From positions 1 to 54,299 of the forward strand of contig NZ_LDQC01000031.1 in the NCBI RefSeq assembly GCF_001475545.1: a DNA stretch of 54,299 bases. The letters are read 5' to 3'. Below, piece by piece: positions 16,406 through 24,191 of this stretch. Position 1 is the first letter of the stretch; each line of letters opens with the position of its first letter. The stretch is from Curtobacterium luteum (GTDB lineage Bacteria > Actinomycetota > Actinomycetes > Actinomycetales > Microbacteriaceae). Under the pieces are notes generated by a model. The model did not search any database, was not told where the DNA came from, and was given only the letters and a program-made list of their open reading frames with translations. Position numbers and translations under genes: made by a program.

Positions 16406-18690
16406 CCGGGGAGCGTCCGGACGACGCGCGACGCCCCGAGGACACCGCCGGCCCCGCAGACGGGGACGACGGCCTGGAGGCACGGCGTGCGTCGGACACG
16501 GACGCTCCGTTCCACGGTCTCCGCAGTGCCGCGGACATCTTCGGCGCTCCCCGCTCGGCCGACGAGTGGCCGTCCCGACGGGAGCGTCGCGAGGCCATCA
16601 AGGCCGCGCAGGAGACCGGTGCGCCGCTGCCCGAGCCGTTCACGGCGCCCGCGGAGGACTCCTCCGACGCGGAGACGACCCAGGCCGACGAGGGAGCGGA
16701 CACGACTCCGGCCGACGAGGGAGCGGACGGCACCGAGGACGACGCACCCACTCAGGCGATCTCGATGCCCGAGGAGCTCCGGGCGCCCTCGCAGCAGGCG
16801 CACCCGAGTTCGATCCAGCTCCCGACCGCGCAGACGAACCGGGACGCCCGCGCCGCCGAGGCGCGTGCGCTCGACGAGGAACGCCGCCGGACCGACCCCA
16901 CCGGGACCGGCCGCGACGACGTCGACTGGCTCGGCCGTGCGACCGGCACCGGGACGGGGGCGGTGACCGTCGGCGAGCCGATGGCCCGCCAGCCGATCGG
17001 TGTCGAGGACGCGCTGCCCTCCGCCGACGAACCGCCGAGCTTCACCGACCTGCTGCGGGTGCAGCCGGGCCCTGACGACGGGGCTCCCGGGCCGGACCGC
17101 CCCTTCGACTGGGCCGTGCACGACGACGAGACGGGCGAGGTCCCCACGACGCTGACGTCCGAGGCGTACGACACGACCGCGTTCGACACGACCGGGCTCG
17201 CCACCGGGTCCTGGACGCTCGCGGACGAGGCCGAGGAGGAGGACGAGGTCGTCACGGGCGAGGTCCCCACCGCCGGGGCCGGGTTCCCGGCCGCTGCTGG
17301 GGGCGTTGCTGCAGGGGCTGCTGCCGGGGCGGTGGCCTCCGAGGCGCTGGCCGCCGCGCCGACGGAGACCGAGCCGGACGCCCCGACGACGCGACTGTCC
17401 GTACCGGACGCGGCCACGGGCCTCCCGGTCGAACCGACGCGGCCGGGCACCCCGACCGGGCCGTCGCCTGCCGAGCCCGCGCCCGCACCTGCCGAGTCCG
17501 CGCCCGCACCTGCCGAGTCCGGGCCAGCACGGTCCGCCCCGACCAGCTGGTCGCTCTCCGACGACGCCGAGGAGACCCCGACCGTCGCCTTCGAGCCGCC
17601 GCGCTCCGCGACCGCGACGCCGTGGTGGTCCGAGCCGGACGACGCCGTGCCGCCGACCGCCGCCCCGCCGCTGGTGGAGCCGACGCCGGAGTCGTACCCG
17701 GCACACCTCCCGCCCGCGGTCGGGCAGGACTTCGACGGGCTCCTGTCCGCCCCGGAGGACCGACCGGATCCCGAGCCGGTCGCGACCACCGCGCCTGCTG
17801 CCGGAGCAGTGCGGCCGGAGGACATCGACCAGTCCGAGTGGACCGACCGCGAGACGAGCGACACGAGCGCGATCAAGGACCTCTTCGGGACCGCCGCCGT
17901 CGACCAGCTCGGCACGACGGGCTACGACCCGCACGACACGGGCACGGCGATGATGCCGGCGGTGCAGTCGTCTGCGACCACGGGTGCGTCGGCCGCCCGC
18001 ACACCGGGTGCCCCGACCCCGTCGCCGTCGCAGCAGGGGATCATCAACCAGCAGTTCGCGAAGCTGCAGGGCGAGGGCACGCGCGGCAAGCAGCTCCTCA
18101 TCGGCGGCGCGGTCGTCCTCATCGTCGTGCTGCTCGTCCTCGTGTTCCTCTTCGCGAGGTGGATCATGGGCAACACGGTCGCCGACCACCTCGTGCCGCC
18201 CACGAAGTCGCCGACCGCCGCTGCGCAATCCGCGTCGCCGTCGACCACGCCCTCGGCCCCGGCTGCAGCGTCCGACCCCGCGGAGGCGGCCCCCGGGCTG
18301 CAGTTCGCCACCACGCCCGCTGCGCCCGGCGAGCACGCGTGGACCGACCTCGCAGGCGGGGAGTGCCTCTCGCCGTTCACGAACGCGTGGGCGCAGACCT
18401 TCACGGTCGTCGACTGCGCGGCACCGCACGCAGCGCAGCTCACCGCGCGGCTGCCCGTCCAGGCGGACGCCTACCCGGGGGCGGACGCACTCGCGGCGCA
18501 GGCCGGAGAGCAGTGCCAGACCTCGACGGCGTTGGACACGGCCGCGGCCGGCTCGGTCGGGGACGTGCAGGTCCAGGGGACCTACGCGCCCGACGAGTCC
18601 TCGTGGCAGCAGGGCGACACGTTCATCTCGTGCTTCGTCACGCGGTCGTCGGGGCAGGAGCTCACGGGGTCGCTCGCGCCGACGGCGTAG
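16402..18690 (+). CDS. Large membrane protein with C-terminal Septum_form domain
   Basis: 762 residues. The first ~560 are acidic, Pro/Ala/Thr-rich and look disordered, with imperfect repeats (for example ADEG..DTT, GEVPT, PAPAESA). One membrane helix follows (about 564-588, LLIGGAVVLIVVLLVLVFLF), a Ser/Ala/Pro linker, then an extracytoplasmic domain (about 645-760) with GECLSPF, VVDCAAPHAAQL, CQTS and SCFVTR, matching the Septum formation family (PF13845); its four cysteines could form two disulfides. Predicted topology: cytoplasmic disordered arm, small outside domain. It overlaps pyrE by GTGA. Role likely in envelope or division, not shown by sequence. Confidence 0.8.
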   Translation: MTGERPDDARRPEDTAGPADGDDGLEARRASDTDAPFHGLRSAADIFGAPRSADEWPSRRERREAIKAAQETGAPLPEPFTAPAEDSSDAETTQADEGADTTPADEGADGTEDDAPTQAISMPEELRAPSQQAHPSSIQLPTAQTNRDARAAEARALDEERRRTDPTGTGRDDVDWLGRATGTGTGAVTVGEPMARQPIGVEDALPSADEPPSFTDLLRVQPGPDDGAPGPDRPFDWAVHDDETGEVPTTLTSEAYDTTAFDTTGLATGSWTLADEAEEEDEVVTGEVPTAGAGFPAAAGGVAAGAAAGAVASEALAAAPTETEPDAPTTRLSVPDAATGLPVEPTRPGTPTGPSPAEPAPAPAESAPAPAESGPARSAPTSWSLSDDAEETPTVAFEPPRSATATPWWSEPDDAVPPTAAPPLVEPTPESYPAHLPPAVGQDFDGLLSAPEDRPDPEPVATTAPAAGAVRPEDIDQSEWTDRETSDTSAIKDLFGTAAVDQLGTTGYDPHDTGTAMMPAVQSSATTGASAARTPGAPTPSPSQQGIINQQFAKLQGEGTRGKQLLIGGAVVLIVVLLVLVFLFARWIMGNTVADHLVPPTKSPTAAAQSASPSTTPSAPAAASDPAEAAPGLQFATTPAAPGEHAWTDLAGGECLSPFTNAWAQTFTVVDCAAPHAAQLTARLPVQADAYPGADALAAQAGEQCQTSTALDTAAAGSVGDVQVQGTYAPDESSWQQGDTFISCFVTRSSGQELTGSLAPTA

Positions 18691-18814
18691 GTCGAGGCGG
18701 CGACGCGTACCGGGCCATCCGGCCACGGCCGCGCGCCGGTGGTGCGTGCGGGGCGGGGAGCGCGTGCGGACGTGAACGCGGACGCGGGCCCGAACGCGGG
18801 ATGCCGTCGTCGTC
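18691..18814. other. Intergenic, nothing recognised before the 73-bp repeat array
   Basis: First part of a 363-bp gap between convergent genes (Septum_form protein and aldo/keto reductase). I see no start signal or coding pattern; the rest of the gap is a tandem repeat and a hairpin. Confidence 0.5.
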
Positions 18815-18999
18815 GAACGACCGTTCCGACGTCGTGCGACAGCGAGGGTGTCGTTCCATGCTGGCGCCTGGTACTCGCGGGCGCAACGAACGACGTCGCC
18901 GTCGTCGTACGACAGCGAGGGTGTCGCTGCATGCTGGCGCCTGGTGCTCGCGGGCGCAACGAACGACGTCGCCGTCGTCGTACGACAGCGGCGACGTCG
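18815..18999. repeat. 73-bp tandem repeat, about 2.5 copies
   Basis: Copies begin with GAACGA at 18815, 18888 and 18961, exactly 73 bp apart. Copies two and three share a long identical lead (GAACGACGTCGCCGTCGTCG); copy one is more diverged there. The central part (GGTGTCG, CATGCTGGCGCCTGGT, CTCGCGGGCGCAA) is shared by copies one and two. The third copy is cut short and becomes the left arm of a terminator. Confidence 0.8.
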
Positions 19000-19002
19000 T
19001 TC
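18961..19002. terminator. 13-bp hairpin formed from the last repeat copy
   Basis: GAACGACGTCGCC (18961-18973) pairs perfectly with GGCGACGTCGTTC (18990-19002). Only the last repeat copy has the matching right arm. It lies 51 nt from the end of the leftward aldo/keto reductase gene and could stop transcription from both sides. Confidence 0.65.
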
Positions 19003-19053
19003 TGCGGCGGCCCGGCGCGGGCGGCGGTGCGGGCGGCGGCAGCCGGGGCCGAC

Positions 19054-20007
19054 TCAGCTCGCCGCGTGCACCTTCGCGGACGCGTCCGACAGGGTGCGCA
19101 GCTCCTCGGCGCTGAGCTCGAGCTCCGCAGATGCGAGCAGTGCCGGCAGCTGGTCGGTGTTCCGCGCGCTGGCGATCGGCGCGACCACGTCGGGCTGTGC
19201 CTGGAGCCACGCCAGGGCCACGGTCGCGATCTCCACGTGGTGCTCCCGGGAGATCGTGTCGAGGGCATCGACGACCGCGAGGCCCTCGTCCGAGAAGTAG
19301 CCCGACACCTGCCCCTCGCGGTCCTTCCCGGCGAAGTCCTCCTGCGTGCGGTACTTCCCGGTGAGGAACCCCGCGGCGAGGGCGAAGTACGGCACCACCC
19401 CGAGGTGCTCGGCGGCGGCGAGCGGCGCGATGTCCGACTCGTACGGCTCCCGCGTCACCAGGTTGTAGTGCGGCTGGATCGCGACCGGCTTCGCGAGCCC
19501 GTTCTCGTCCGCGATCCGGATCCACTCCTCGGCGCGCTCCCGCGAGTAGTTCGAGATCGCGGTGTACCGGACGAGGCCCTCGCGGACGAGCTGGTCGAAC
19601 GACCGCACGGTCTCCTCGAGCGGGGTCGACTCGTCGTCGAAGTGCGCGTAGTACAGGTCGATCCGATCGGTGCCGAGCCGCTCGAGGCTGGCGCGGGCAG
19701 CCGCAGCGACGTTCGACGCCGAGAGGCCCTGGAACTCCGGGTGCTGCGACACCTTGGTCGCGATGACGACGTCGTCGCGCTTGCCCGAGGCGCGGAGCCA
19801 CGACCCGATGACCCGCTCGGACTCCCCGCCGCTGTTGCCGGGCGCCCACGCGGAGTAGACGTCGGCGGAGTCCACGAAGTCGCCGCCGGCGCCCGCGTAC
19901 GTGTCGAGGACCCGGTGCGAGGTCTGCTCGTCGGCCGTCCAGCCGAACACGTTGCCGCCGAGGGCGAGGGGGAACACGGTGAGGTCGCTGGTACCGATGC
20001 GGGGCAT
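19054..20007 (-). CDS. Aldo/keto reductase
   Basis: 317 residues, NADPH-dependent (alpha/beta)8 barrel. Catalytic tetrad region visible as FVDSADVYS (Asp, Tyr), KVSQHP (Lys) and YYAHFDDESTP (His); nucleotide-binding segments IQPHYNLV and PIASARNTDQL. Similar to YghZ/Gcy-type reductases that reduce aldehydes and ketones. ATG 20007 has AAGGA 6 nt upstream. Convergent with the Septum_form gene, divergent from the HEAT gene. Substrate unknown. Confidence 0.92.
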   Translation of the reverse strand: MPRIGTSDLTVFPLALGGNVFGWTADEQTSHRVLDTYAGAGGDFVDSADVYSAWAPGNSGGESERVIGSWLRASGKRDDVVIATKVSQHPEFQGLSASNVAAAARASLERLGTDRIDLYYAHFDDESTPLEETVRSFDQLVREGLVRYTAISNYSRERAEEWIRIADENGLAKPVAIQPHYNLVTREPYESDIAPLAAAEHLGVVPYFALAAGFLTGKYRTQEDFAGKDREGQVSGYFSDEGLAVVDALDTISREHHVEIATVALAWLQAQPDVVAPIASARNTDQLPALLASAELELSAEELRTLSDASAKVHAAS

Positions 20008-20119
20008 GGTGGTCCTTTCGTGGTCGGGACGCCGCGGCGACGACGACGGCCGCGACCCTCCCACGCTATGCCCGGCTCCCTGTCGCCCGACCAGAGGCTT
20101 CGCGGTGTTGCATGAGGGG

Positions 20120-20764
20120 ATGCCCACGCTGACCGACCACCTCACCGACCCCCGCTCCTCCGTGCGCCTCCGCGCCGTGATGGCGGCCGGGACCACGGCG
20201 GACCCGGACGACCTCGACGTCCTCCTGGAGCAGTGTGCGGTCGACCCCGACCTGCAGGTCCGCGAGGCCCTGACCTGGTCGCTCGTCCGGCTGCCCGCGG
20301 ACCTCGTCGTGCCGCGGCTCGTGTCCGAGCTCGACCGTCCGGAGGCCCAGGCGCGGTCGCAGGCACTGCACACCCTCTCGAAGATCCGCGACGGGTCCGT
20401 GTACCCCGAGGTCGCCGAGCGCATCGGCGACGACGACCCCGGTGTCCGACGGACCGCCTGGCGTGCCGCCGCCGTGCTGGCACCGGACGAGGAGCGTCCT
20501 GCCCTGGCTCGACGCCTCGCCCTCGAGCTCGGCGAGGGTGACCGCGACCGTCGTCTGGCCCTCAGTCGGGCCTTGGTGTCCCTCGGCGAGGACGTCGTCG
20601 CGCCGGTCCTCGCGGACGCCGCCGCGCGCCGCGGCGAGCCGGTGCGCGAGCACGTCGCCGAGACCGAGCGGCTGCTCCACGACCCGGACGCTGCGTCCTC
20701 GCTCGCGCTGGAGCGCGCACGACGCGAGATGGCGCTGGGACGCAGCAAGCGCGCCTCGGGCTGA
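20120..20764 (+). CDS. HEAT-repeat protein
   Basis: 214 residues made of repeated two-helix units: DPRSSVRLRAVMAAG, DPDLQVREALTWSLVRL, RPEAQARSQALHTLSKI, DPGVRRTAWRAAAVL, GDRDRRLALSRALVSLG. These are PBS-lyase/HEAT-type repeats, a protein-binding scaffold; no catalytic motif. AGGGG directly abuts the ATG, and an in-frame TTG lies at 20108, so the start is uncertain by a few residues. Function unknown; often paired with stress or metal genes but no clear partner here. Confidence 0.8.
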   Translation: MPTLTDHLTDPRSSVRLRAVMAAGTTADPDDLDVLLEQCAVDPDLQVREALTWSLVRLPADLVVPRLVSELDRPEAQARSQALHTLSKIRDGSVYPEVAERIGDDDPGVRRTAWRAAAVLAPDEERPALARRLALELGEGDRDRRLALSRALVSLGEDVVAPVLADAAARRGEPVREHVAETERLLHDPDAASSLALERARREMALGRSKRASG

Positions 20765-20807
20765 CCCGACCTGCGGCGAGTGCGGCCCCCGTCGACGCGA
20801 CCGGACG

Positions 20808-20853
20808 ACGGCCTGGAGGCGCGAGGCGGCGCCGCCACGCGCCTCCAGGCCGT
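20808..20853. terminator. 16-bp palindromic terminator, GGCCTGGAGGC family
   Basis: ACGGCCTGGAGGCGCG (20808-20823) pairs with CGCGCCTCCAGGCCGT (20838-20853); the loop is itself the palindrome GGCGGCGCCGCC. It isolates the HEAT gene from the riboswitch leader downstream. Confidence 0.8.
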
Positions 20854-20944
20854 CCGCGCCAGCGCTGGGCGGGTGACGGAACCTGCGGATTCGGCATCTC
20901 GAAACCCCCGGATCGGCTTGCGTGTCGGGAGCGACACCGGCCAG

Positions 20945-21062
20945 GGTGGGTGTCGAAGGGGAGTAGCTCCCAGCGCGTGCATCGACACACTGGCCATCAC
21001 GATGATCGGCCCGGTGCACCACCTGCCGGTCCCACCCGGCGGGCGAGCGAGACCTTCGGCCG
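20945..21062 (+). promoter_or_regulatory. yybP-ykoY (Mn2+) riboswitch aptamer
   Basis: Two signature segments of the yybP-ykoY family occur in order and spacing: GGGGAGTAGC (20958-20967) and GCGAGACCTTCGGC (21047-21060). Between them CATCGACACACT resembles the conserved internal strand of known members. The closing helix P1 can form between CGAAGG (20954-20959) and CCTTCG (21053-21058). Known members bind Mn2+ and switch on exporters. The gene 66 nt downstream is a cation exchanger, a known target class. A small GTGTCG/CGACAC hairpin (20922-20937) precedes the aptamer. Confidence 0.8.
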
Positions 21063-21078
21063 TTCTGTCGTGCCGAAG
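21054..21078 (+). promoter_or_regulatory. Alternative hairpin competing with riboswitch P1
   Basis: CTTCGGC (21054-21060) can pair with GCCGAAG (21072-21078) around an 11-nt loop. It uses the same strand as the 3' side of P1, so the two helices exclude each other. This is a plausible expression platform: without Mn2+ the alternative forms, with Mn2+ P1 holds. Confidence 0.55.
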
Positions 21079-21127
21079 CGCTCCCCACCCCTGCGCGATC
21101 GGTGCGGCCCGACCAAGGGACCACCCT

Positions 21128-22420
21128 GTGATCGACACCTCACCCGTCCGCGTCGTCGACGCCGACGCACCGCCCGCCCGCATGGGCCGCAGCGCCTGGG
21201 GGCGCGTCGCGATCTGCATCGTGATCGCGCTGCCCGCCGTGGTCTTCCGGCTGACCGGCTCCGCACCGAACCCCGTCGTCGACCTGCTCGTCTTCGGCGG
21301 TGCGGTCGTCGCAGCGTCGTTCCTGCTCGCGTGGGCCGCCGAGGCCGCGCAGAAGGACATCGCAGGCGCGCTCGCCATCGCGATCCTCGCGCTCATCGCC
21401 GTGCTGCCCGAGTACGCCGTCGACCTGTTCTACGCGTTCCGCTCCGGCTCCGATCCCGCGTTCGAGCAGTTCGCCGCCGCCAACATGACCGGGTCGAACC
21501 GGCTGCTGCTCGGCTTCGGCTGGCCACTCGTCGTGATCGTCTCGCTCCTCGTCGCCCGGCGGTACGTGCGCGCGGGCTCGTTGCCTGCCTCGGCCACGCG
21601 GGTGCTGCAGCTGGAGCAGTCGTCCCGGCTCGACATCGGCTTCCTCGCGCTCCTGGCGATCGTGGCGTTCCTCATCCCGCTGTTCGGATCGATCCCGCTG
21701 TGGTACGGGTTCGTGCTCCTCGCCGCCTTCGTCGCCTACCTGTGGCGCGCGTCGAAGGTCGCCGACGGTGACGGCGACGACGAGGAGATGGTCGGCATGG
21801 CGGGCAACATCGCCTCGATGCCGCAGCGTGCGCGCCGGTGGACCATCGTCGCGCTGTTCGTCGTGGCCGCGGCCGTCATCCTGTCGTCGGCGGAGCCGTT
21901 CGCCGAGGCGCTGGTGTCCTCCGGGAGCGCGCTCGGCATCGACAGCTACTTCCTCGTCCAGTGGCTCGCCCCGCTCGCGACCGAGGCGCCCGAGTTCATC
22001 GTCGCCGCGCTCTTCGCCCTGCGCGGGATGGGCGGCGCGGCGATCGGGACGCTCATCGCCTCGAAGGTGAACCAGTGGTCGCTGCTCGTCGGATCGCTGC
22101 CGATCGCGCACGTGCTCGGCGGCGGGACCACGGGTGGGTTGCCGCTCGACGGTCGGCAGGTCGAGGAGTTCATGCTCACCGCCTCGCAGACCGTGCTCGG
22201 CGTGGCGATCATCATCGCGCTGCGGTTCCACCGGTGGTCGGCGATCGCGCTCGTGGCGCTCTTCGCGGTCCAGTTCGTGGTGACGGACACGAGCGGGCGG
22301 TGGGTGCTCAGCATCGTGCACCTCGTCGCGGCGGTCGTCGTCTTCTGGATCAACCGCCGGGAGATCGCGCCGACGCTGGCCGCGCCGTTCCGGCGACAGT
22401 CGGCGGACGCGCGCGGCTGA
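21128..22420 (+). CDS. CaCA-family cation/proton or cation/sodium exchanger
   Basis: 430-residue membrane protein with about eleven helices and two alpha-repeats: AVLPEYAVDLFYAF (about 95-110) and LATEAPEFIVAALFALRGMGG (about 285-305), each with the conserved acidic Pro-Glu centre of Ca2+/cation antiporters. An acidic cytoplasmic loop (DGDGDDEEM) links the halves. Start GTG 21128 with AAGGGA upstream; longer frames run through the riboswitch and are not real. The Mn2+ riboswitch in its leader argues for Mn2+ export, although family members also move Ca2+ or Na+. Confidence 0.85.
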   Translation: MIDTSPVRVVDADAPPARMGRSAWGRVAICIVIALPAVVFRLTGSAPNPVVDLLVFGGAVVAASFLLAWAAEAAQKDIAGALAIAILALIAVLPEYAVDLFYAFRSGSDPAFEQFAAANMTGSNRLLLGFGWPLVVIVSLLVARRYVRAGSLPASATRVLQLEQSSRLDIGFLALLAIVAFLIPLFGSIPLWYGFVLLAAFVAYLWRASKVADGDGDDEEMVGMAGNIASMPQRARRWTIVALFVVAAAVILSSAEPFAEALVSSGSALGIDSYFLVQWLAPLATEAPEFIVAALFALRGMGGAAIGTLIASKVNQWSLLVGSLPIAHVLGGGTTGGLPLDGRQVEEFMLTASQTVLGVAIIIALRFHRWSAIALVALFAVQFVVTDTSGRWVLSIVHLVAAVVVFWINRREIAPTLAAPFRRQSADARG

Positions 22421-22495
22421 CGCGGGCGCCCCGGGCGATCGTGGAGCCGGCGTGCCGTCCGCCCGAGGTTCCACGACTCGCCGTCGCTCAGTCGT

Positions 22496-22551
22496 CGAGG
22501 TTCCACGGGGCCGCCTGGCAGTTGCCGAGATGCCAGGATGCGGGAACCTCG
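22496..22551. terminator. Nested hairpin between exchanger and MntR-like genes
   Basis: Outer arms CGAGGTTCC (22496-22504) and GGAACCTCG (22543-22551) enclose a second stem, CCTGGCA (22514-22520) with TGCCAGG (22531-22537). A direct copy of CGAGGTTCCACG lies at 22464. It sits between two convergent genes and probably ends both transcripts. Confidence 0.55.
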
Positions 22552-22591
22552 AGGACCGGAGAAGAGCAGATCGGGACGGCCGGGCCGGGCG

Positions 22592-23281
22592 TCAGTCGTC
22601 GTCGGGAGCGAGCCAGATGGCGGTCGCGGCCGCTGCCGGCAGGTCGACGAGGGACTCCGAACCGTCGGATGACCGTCGTGCGACGGCGATGACCCCCGCG
22701 TAGTCCCGGACCTGCTCGACCCGGAGGTGCGTCCCGAGTGCGACCCCGAGCTCGTCGAAGTACCGCAGGAGCGAGGGGTCGTCGTCGGACACCCGGTCCA
22801 CCGTGCCGCACGTCCCCGGGGCGACGCTGCCGAGGAGTGCCCCGGGGGAGTCCGGCACGGAGCCGTCCGCGCGGGGGATCGGGTCGCCGTGGGGGTCGTG
22901 CGTCGGGTGCCCCAGGTCGGCGTCGACGCGGTCGAGGAAGGTCTCCGACACCGCGTGCTCGAGTGCCTCGGCCTCGGTGTGCACCTCGTCCCAGCCGTAC
23001 CCGAGCCGCTGCACCAGGAACGTCTCGATCAGCCGGTGTCGGCGGACCATCGCCACCGCGACCTGCTGCCCGAGCGGCGTGAGGACGACGCCGTAGTACG
23101 GCGTGTGCTCGATGAGGCCGTCACGGTCGAGCTTCCGGAGGTTGCCCGAAACGGTGGAGGCCGAGACGCGGAGCGCCGCCGCGATGTCCCGCGTCGCCAG
23201 ACCGGCACCGCCGCGCTCGCCCGCCTTCCAGATCAGCTTCACGTAGTCCTCGGCCATGGTGCTGAGGGAGGGAAGCCGCAT
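22592..23281 (-). CDS. mntR: MntR-type (DtxR family) metal-dependent repressor
   Basis: 229 residues: N-terminal winged helix (TRDIAAALRVSASTVSGNLRKLDRDGLI), dimerisation/metal domain, and a C-terminal SH3-like FeoA domain (about 150-225). Metal-ligand positions follow the manganese pattern: Asp12 stands where DtxR has Met10, and E105-A-L-E108-H109 stands where DtxR has Cys102..Glu105-His106. That combination is typical of MntR rather than the iron regulators DtxR/IdeR. ATG 23281 is 6 nt after TACCAT (leaderless). Convergent with the riboswitch-controlled exchanger. Mn specificity is inferred from the ligands. Confidence 0.85.
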   Translation of the reverse strand: MRLPSLSTMAEDYVKLIWKAGERGGAGLATRDIAAALRVSASTVSGNLRKLDRDGLIEHTPYYGVVLTPLGQQVAVAMVRRHRLIETFLVQRLGYGWDEVHTEAEALEHAVSETFLDRVDADLGHPTHDPHGDPIPRADGSVPDSPGALLGSVAPGTCGTVDRVSDDDPSLLRYFDELGVALGTHLRVEQVRDYAGVIAVARRSSDGSESLVDLPAAAATAIWLAPDDD

Positions 23282-23304
23282 GCGTCAATGGTACAAACGC
23301 AAGG
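23282..23304. promoter_or_regulatory. Overlapping divergent promoters for mntR-like and CPBP genes
   Basis: On the minus strand TACCAT (23288-23293) ends 6 nt before the mntR ATG. On the plus strand TGGTACAAA (23289-23297) looks like an extended -10 ending 7 nt before the CPBP GTG at 23305. The two -10 elements share bases, so polymerase cannot use both at once. The plus-strand element lacks the final T and is weaker evidence. Confidence 0.45.
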
Positions 23305-24183
23305 GTGACGTCAGCAGCCCCGGCCCGCGGACGACGCTGGCCGGTTCCCCCCTCGCTGCTGGTCGGCGTCGCGCCCCTCGTCGTGTTCGCCGTGGTGAGC
23401 GCGGTCCGGGCCCGCCCGAGCGACGACTACCCGAGCCTCGGGCACACGGTCGACAGCGTCGTGCGGTCGCTCGTCGTCCCCGAGGGGATCGCGGTCGCCG
23501 CGCTCGCCGTCGTCGTCACCGCGCTCGGCTGGTGGCGGATCGCGACCGTCGACCCCACCCGGACGCCCCTGCGCTGGACGATGATCGCACCGCTCGGGAT
23601 CCTGCTGGTGTGCCTCGTGCGGCTGCCGCTCGTCGACTGGGGTGCGCTGCCCGCGCGGTACTTCCTGCTGCTCACGGTCGGGGTGCTGTTCGTCGGGGTC
23701 TTCGAGGAGCTCATGACCCGGGGCGTCCTGCTCGTCGGGCTGCGACGACGCCTGCCCGAGTTCGCGGTGTGGGCGGTGTCGTGCGTGCTGTTCGGGCTGC
23801 TGCACCTGCTGAACATCCTCGCCGGGGCCGGTGTCGGGCCGACGCTGCTGCAGGTCGTGTTCGCGGCGTCGTTCGGCTCGACGCTCTACGTCGCACGACG
23901 GCTGACCGGGTCGCTGCTCGCGCCCGTGCTGCTGCACGCGTTCTGGGACTTCGGGTCGATCGGCTACTCGGCCACGGCGGATCCGTCGGACCTCTCGACG
24001 CTGACGGTGGCCGGCCTGATCGGCCTGTTCTCGTTCGGCCTGCTCGCCTTCGGGATCGTCGCGGGTGGCATGGTCGCGTGGCGCGACGACCGTCCGCGAC
24101 GCCTGCGTCGCCGGTGGACGGAGGTGCCCCCGATTGCCGCCTTCGCGGTGCGCGGGGGCGAGCCGCGCCTCCAGTCGGTCTGA
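23305..24183 (+). CDS. CPBP family intramembrane metalloprotease
   Basis: 292 residues, about eight hydrophobic helices. The three CPBP (Abi/Rce1-like, PF02517) motifs are present: EELMTRG (EExxxR), FGLLHLLN (FxxxH), and HAFWDFG (HxxxD). Such enzymes cleave within membranes in prenyl-protein processing, bacteriocin immunity or sigma-factor release. The C-terminus ends GEPRLQSV, where GCGCCTCCAG of the window's dispersed palindrome encodes Arg-Leu-Gln. GTG start, divergent from mntR across 23 bp. Substrate unknown. Confidence 0.87.
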   Translation: MTSAAPARGRRWPVPPSLLVGVAPLVVFAVVSAVRARPSDDYPSLGHTVDSVVRSLVVPEGIAVAALAVVVTALGWWRIATVDPTRTPLRWTMIAPLGILLVCLVRLPLVDWGALPARYFLLLTVGVLFVGVFEELMTRGVLLVGLRRRLPEFAVWAVSCVLFGLLHLLNILAGAGVGPTLLQVVFAASFGSTLYVARRLTGSLLAPVLLHAFWDFGSIGYSATADPSDLSTLTVAGLIGLFSFGLLAFGIVAGGMVAWRDDRPRRLRRRWTEVPPIAAFAVRGGEPRLQSV

Positions 24184-24191
24184 CGCAGGGC

